Below, piece by piece: positions 22,525 through 26,077 of a stretch of DNA of 26,077 nt. The position numbers were made by a program, and so were the translations under genes. Under the pieces are notes generated by a model that saw only the letters and a list, made by a program, of their open reading frames with translations, did not search any database and was not told the DNA's origin. How positions within the stretch are numbered: position 1 is the stretch's first letter; each line of letters opens with the position of its first letter. This DNA comes from CAKSXP01 sp964539115 (lineage in GTDB: Bacteria; Bacillota; Clostridia; Oscillospirales; Oscillospiraceae), in the NCBI GenBank assembly GCA_964539115.1, contig CAZIHY010000023.1:1-26077 (forward strand), given 5' to 3'.

Positions 22525-25125
22525 ATGGCCGAGCTCACCCCGATGAAAAAGCAATATAATAAGATAAAGTCAGAGTACAGCGACTGTCTGCTGTTTTTCC
22601 GTCTCGGCGACTTTTACGAGATGTTCGACGACGATGCCATCACCGCCTCGCGCGAACTGGATCTGACGCTGACCACGCGCGACAGGGGAAAGGCCAAGGA
22701 GGACCAGACGCCCATGTGCGGCGTGCCATATCACAGCAGCGAGGCGTATATCGCCCGGCTGATAGCCAAGGGCTACAAGGTCGCGATCTGCGAACAAACC
22801 GAGGACCCCAAAACCGCTATCGGCCTCGTCGACCGCGACGTTATCCGCATCATAACTCCCGGCACCGTTACGGAGAGCTCCATGCTCGACGAGGGCAGGT
22901 CAAACTACATCTGTTCCGTCTGGATAGATTCCGGCAGCGCCGCTGCAGCTTTCTGCGATATCTCTACTGGTGAATTCTGCGTCGCATCCTTCTATGAGGA
23001 TTGCGCGCAGCACATTATAAATGAGCTGGGCCGCTTCTCGCCCAGAGAGGCCGTGCTCAGCGCGGGAGCTGAGGAGGATCTGTCCGTCTCCGACTTCCTT
23101 TTCCGCCGCCTTGACTGCATGATAGAAAAGGGCGAGGGCCGTTTTGACTACATGCAGGCCTGCGCGCGCGTCTGCGAGCGCTTTAACGCCCCCGACGTCG
23201 ACTCTCTCGGCCTGGGGGAGGACAGCGCCGCCGTGCTGGCCGCCGGCGGGCTGCTCAGCTATATCGAGGAAACACAGAAATTCGATCTCAGCCACATCAA
23301 TTCCCTCGACCTCATGTCCTCCGGACGATTTATGGAAATGGATTACACCGCCCGCCGAAACCTCGAGCTGACGGAAAACCTGCGCACGGGTGAAAAGCGC
23401 GGAAGCCTGCTCTGGGTATTGGATAAGACCCATACCCCAATGGGCGGCAGACTTCTCCGCTCATGGGTCGAGCGTCCTTTGCTGTCCCCGGTCGCGATAC
23501 GCCGCCGCCTCTCCGCGGTCGGCGAGCTCTTCGACGGAAACATCCTCCGAGCGGAGTTACGCGAGATGCTGCGCGGCATAGGAGATATGCGCCGGCTTAT
23601 AGGAAGGGCTGTCTACGGTTCCGCGAACGCACGCGACTTACAGGCGCTCGGTGGATATATCTCCATGCTGCCTGACATTACAAAGCTGCTCTCCGGCGCC
23701 AAGAGCGCCGCGCTGAGGGAGATCGCCAGCATGGATACTGTTCAGGAAATTGCCGAAATCCTGAGGAACGCCATATGTGACGATCCGCCGTTTTCGGTCC
23801 GCGAGGGCGGCATGCTGCGGGAGGGCTATAACGGAGAACTGGACTATCTGCGGCAGGTTCGAGACAATGGAGCCCAGATGGTCGCCGACCTCGAGCTGCG
23901 TGAGCGTGAGCGCACGGGCATCAAGAAACTGAAAGTTGGCTACAATAAGGTTTTCGGCTATTATATCGACATCCCCAAGAGCGCGGGCGGCGTGCCCGTA
24001 CCTGAGGACTACATAAGAAAGCAGACTCTGGTCTCAAACGAACGCTACTTTACCCCCGAGCTCAAGGAGCTGGAAACAACGCTGCTTTCCGCGCGGGACC
24101 GCATATGCGAGCTGGAATTCAGTCTGCTTTCCGAGCTCCGCACCGCCGTGGCTCAGCAGGTCGACAGAGTGCAGCGCGCCTCCGACGCCATTGCGGAGCT
24201 GGACGTTTTCTGCGCTCTGGCTGAAGTTGCCGTCCGCTATGGATATACCATGCCGGAGGTCGACACGGGCTCCACGCTACATATAACAGAGGGCCGTCAT
24301 CCGGTCGTTGAGCAGTCGCGCGACGATGTCATGTTTGTCCCAAACGACGTTTTTCTGAACGACGGGGAGGACCGCGTTGCGATTATAACCGGACCCAACA
24401 TGGCAGGTAAGAGCACCTATATGCGCCAGACCGCTCTTATTGTCCTGATGGCGCAGATGGGCTCTTTTGTGCCCGCAAAGCAGGCCGTCATCGGCATTGT
24501 CGATCGCGTTTTCACGCGCATCGGAGCTTCGGACGACCTTGCCTCCGGCCAAAGCACATTCATGGTCGAAATGAACGAGGTCGCCGCGATACTGGAACAC
24601 GCGACGAAAAAGAGCCTGCTCATACTTGACGAGATCGGCCGCGGCACATCCACCTTCGACGGAATGGCGATCGCCCGCGCTGTGCTCGAATACTGCGCCG
24701 ACCGTCGGAAGCTGGGCGCAAAAACGATGTTTGCGACGCATTACCACGAGCTGTCTGCCCTTGAGGGCGAGCTTAACGGCGTCAGAAACTACAATATAAC
24801 TGCAAAGAAGCAAAATGGCCAACTTATCTTCCTGCGCAAGATAGTGCGCGGTGCCGCGGATGACAGTTATGGTATCGAGGTTGCAAAGCTCGCCGGCGTG
24901 CCAGACAGCGTTATAACAAAGGCCAAGAGCTATCTGCGCGAGCTGGAAAGCGGCAAATCTGATATGCCCGCAAAATCCGCCGCACCTTCGGAAGGCCAGA
25001 TGACGCTTGGTGACGTTGGCGCGGATGAGGTTCGCGAGCGCCTGCGCAGGCTGAGCCTCGATACGACCACGCCGCTCGAGGCGCTGAGCCTGCTCTATGA
25101 ACTCAAGAGGATGGTAAACGACTGA
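22525..25125 (+). CDS. mutS: DNA mismatch repair protein MutS
   Basis: MutS finds mismatches and small loops and recruits MutL. The 866-residue product contains the mismatch-reading motif GDFYEMF, with F30 and E32 as the contact residues, then the connector, lever and clamp domains, and a C-terminal ATPase. The ATPase has Walker A GPNMAGKS (623-630), the LILDEIGRGTSTFDG Walker B/signature stretch, and ATHYHEL. Near the C-terminus GQMTLGD could serve as a sliding-clamp-binding site. GGAGG lies upstream of the ATG. It is co-transcribed with miaB, and its stop overlaps the start of the CPBP gene by one base. Confidence 0.97.
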   Translation: MAELTPMKKQYNKIKSEYSDCLLFFRLGDFYEMFDDDAITASRELDLTLTTRDRGKAKEDQTPMCGVPYHSSEAYIARLIAKGYKVAICEQTEDPKTAIGLVDRDVIRIITPGTVTESSMLDEGRSNYICSVWIDSGSAAAAFCDISTGEFCVASFYEDCAQHIINELGRFSPREAVLSAGAEEDLSVSDFLFRRLDCMIEKGEGRFDYMQACARVCERFNAPDVDSLGLGEDSAAVLAAGGLLSYIEETQKFDLSHINSLDLMSSGRFMEMDYTARRNLELTENLRTGEKRGSLLWVLDKTHTPMGGRLLRSWVERPLLSPVAIRRRLSAVGELFDGNILRAELREMLRGIGDMRRLIGRAVYGSANARDLQALGGYISMLPDITKLLSGAKSAALREIASMDTVQEIAEILRNAICDDPPFSVREGGMLREGYNGELDYLRQVRDNGAQMVADLELRERERTGIKKLKVGYNKVFGYYIDIPKSAGGVPVPEDYIRKQTLVSNERYFTPELKELETTLLSARDRICELEFSLLSELRTAVAQQVDRVQRASDAIAELDVFCALAEVAVRYGYTMPEVDTGSTLHITEGRHPVVEQSRDDVMFVPNDVFLNDGEDRVAIITGPNMAGKSTYMRQTALIVLMAQMGSFVPAKQAVIGIVDRVFTRIGASDDLASGQSTFMVEMNEVAAILEHATKKSLLILDEIGRGTSTFDGMAIARAVLEYCADRRKLGAKTMFATHYHELSALEGELNGVRNYNITAKKQNGQLIFLRKIVRGAADDSYGIEVAKLAGVPDSVITKAKSYLRELESGKSDMPAKSAAPSEGQMTLGDVGADEVRERLRRLSLDTTTPLEALSLLYELKRMVND

Positions 25126-25826
25126 TGCCTGTCTACGAAAGACCCCCGTTCAAACTTAACATGAGCAAAACAGCCAGAATACTCGGCTGGTGCTATCTGC
25201 CGGTCCACCTGTTTGTTTTGCCGCTGCTTTTGAACATTTATTCCTTTGTCTCCGCCTCAGGGCTCAGCGACAAGATGATAAACGTCATATATTACGGCGT
25301 CGGTATTGCATATATCCTGCTGTTTATGCGCAGCTATCTGAGATCAGATTTCGACACGCTGCTGGACCATAAGATCGGGAATTTTCTCTGTCTGATCTCC
25401 GGATATTTTGTAGACATGCTGCTTTCCTATGCAGCTTTGATCGCACTTGAGCTTATAGTCGGCAGCGTAGTAAACCCGAATGAGAACGCTATCGATACAA
25501 TGGCGCAGAACGATTACAATGCGGTATTCGGCCTTGCCGTTTTCCTCGCGCCTGTAGTCGAGGAAACGCTTTTTCGAGGCATTGTTTTCGGAACGCTGCG
25601 TGAAAAGAGCCGCGTGCTCGCTTATGTTGTTTCTGTGCTGCTTTTCTCGTTCTATCACATATGGCAGTATGCCGTCGCGTACTTGGACGCGTCGCTGTTT
25701 GTCTACATGATACAGTATATCCCCGTGTCCTTTGTCCTCGCGTGGCTGTATGACCGCAGCCGGTCAATATGGGTCCCTATCATCTTCCATATGCTCATAA
25801 ACGCGCTTGCCATGGTCTATGCCTGA
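25125..25826 (+). CDS. CPBP family intramembrane glutamic endopeptidase
   Basis: The 233-residue protein has six to eight hydrophobic segments and the CPBP (Abi/CAAX-protease-like) catalytic motifs: EETLFRG at 146-152 (E146, E147, R151), FYHIW with H178, and HMLIN with H222 and N226. All catalytic residues are present, so it is probably an active membrane protease; its substrate is unknown. The ATG overlaps the mutS stop (TGATG), so translation is coupled, although no mismatch-repair role is known for the family. A strong terminator follows. Confidence 0.9.
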   Translation: MPVYERPPFKLNMSKTARILGWCYLPVHLFVLPLLLNIYSFVSASGLSDKMINVIYYGVGIAYILLFMRSYLRSDFDTLLDHKIGNFLCLISGYFVDMLLSYAALIALELIVGSVVNPNENAIDTMAQNDYNAVFGLAVFLAPVVEETLFRGIVFGTLREKSRVLAYVVSVLLFSFYHIWQYAVAYLDASLFVYMIQYIPVSFVLAWLYDRSRSIWVPIIFHMLINALAMVYA

Positions 25827-25834
25827 AAGCGGCA

Positions 25835-25877
25835 AATATCCGCCCTTGTCCAAATGGATAAGGGCGGATATTTTTTA
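25835..25877 (+). terminator. Terminator of the miaB-mutS-CPBP unit
   Basis: AATATCCGCCCTTGTCC (25835-25851) pairs with GGATAAGGGCGGATATT (25856-25872) with one G-U pair and a four-base loop, followed by further Ts. Confidence 0.95.
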
Positions 25878-26077
25878 TCGCTTGCTCCAAATATTTACAT
25901 TTTATAACAAAATACTCCTAAAAATGTGCCTTTATAGGGCATCTTTGAAACGAAAACACGTACCGGCAGACATGCTGGAACGTGCTTTTTTCGCGCGTTT
26001 TTACATTTTTCCGTACTTTTTCGCGCTTTTTCGCAAAATATGTCTTTTGCGAAAAAAACGGGCTTATTTTCCGGGCC
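25878..26077. other. Gene-free AT-rich tract with two further hairpins
   Basis: No coding frame is credible here. CACGTACCGGCA (25957-25968) pairs with TGCTGGAACGTG (25973-25984) with one mismatch and one G-U, followed by CTTTTTT, so it looks like a second terminator. TTTTTCGCAAAA (26027-26038) pairs perfectly with TTTTGCGAAAAA (26045-26056). The motif TTTTTCGCGC occurs twice (25987-25996 and 26017-26026). It could hold a short noncoding RNA ending at 25991, or be a terminator array. Confidence 0.5.

Noticed and set aside
1..26077. CRISPR arrays, tRNA or rRNA genes, transposases, integrases
   Set aside because: None seen on either strand; no regularly spaced repeats and no tRNA-like arms in the intergenic regions.

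Overview
The window looks like chromosomal core sequence from a Gram-positive anaerobe of class Clostridia, most likely an Oscillospiraceae-type gut bacterium. Evidence for this: roughly 55-60% GC, strong GGAGG ribosome binding sites, housekeeping promoters with extended -10 boxes, glnA followed by an ANTAR antiterminator gene, a sepF-divIVA-ileS-lspA-rluD run, an ECF-type QueT with QueH, and a 2-enoate-reductase-like flavoenzyme. Three runs of exactly 100 N show that it is a scaffolded draft. I see no tRNA, rRNA, CRISPR array, transposase or phage gene.

Layout, left to right. (1) 1-2145: type I glutamine synthetase, with a sharp promoter and a 23-bp leader hairpin whose hexaloop resembles an ANTAR target, then a small ANTAR protein with a degenerate receiver; a bidirectional terminator closes the unit. 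(2) 2146-4889, minus strand: an iron-sulfur flavoprotein overlapping QueH, then a separate promoter, a candidate preQ1-I riboswitch, QueT and an overlapping galU. This is a queuosine salvage locus plus UDP-glucose synthesis. (3) 5100-7064, plus: a 654-residue Old Yellow Enzyme/Fe-S/FAD reductase. Convergent to it is a LysR regulator whose C-terminus is cut by the first gap. (4) 18038 down to 8182, minus: a long co-directional series consisting of a small unknown helical protein, miaA, hfq, a membrane-anchored HlyD-like protein, yggS, sepF, divIVA, ileS (C-terminus in the second gap), lspA with a long cytoplasmic tail, and rluD. Several junctions overlap by one base, which suggests translational coupling. 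(5) 18116-18958, plus: a DegV-family lipid-binding protein with its own promoter and terminator. (6) 19065-25826: mutL (minus) divergent from miaB-mutS-CPBP protease (plus), with abutting back-to-back promoters. (7) 25877-26077: a gene-free, hairpin-rich AT tract.

Functionally this is a housekeeping region: nitrogen assimilation with possible RNA-level control, tRNA modification (QueT/QueH, MiaA, MiaB), rRNA pseudouridylation, mismatch repair, division-site proteins and lipoprotein processing. The points most worth a second look are the glnA leader hairpin, the preQ1 leader with an inserted hairpin, the lspA tail, the HlyD-like protein in the division cluster, a 17-bp promoter/start-site motif shared by two distant genes, and a false assembly gap upstream of ileS.
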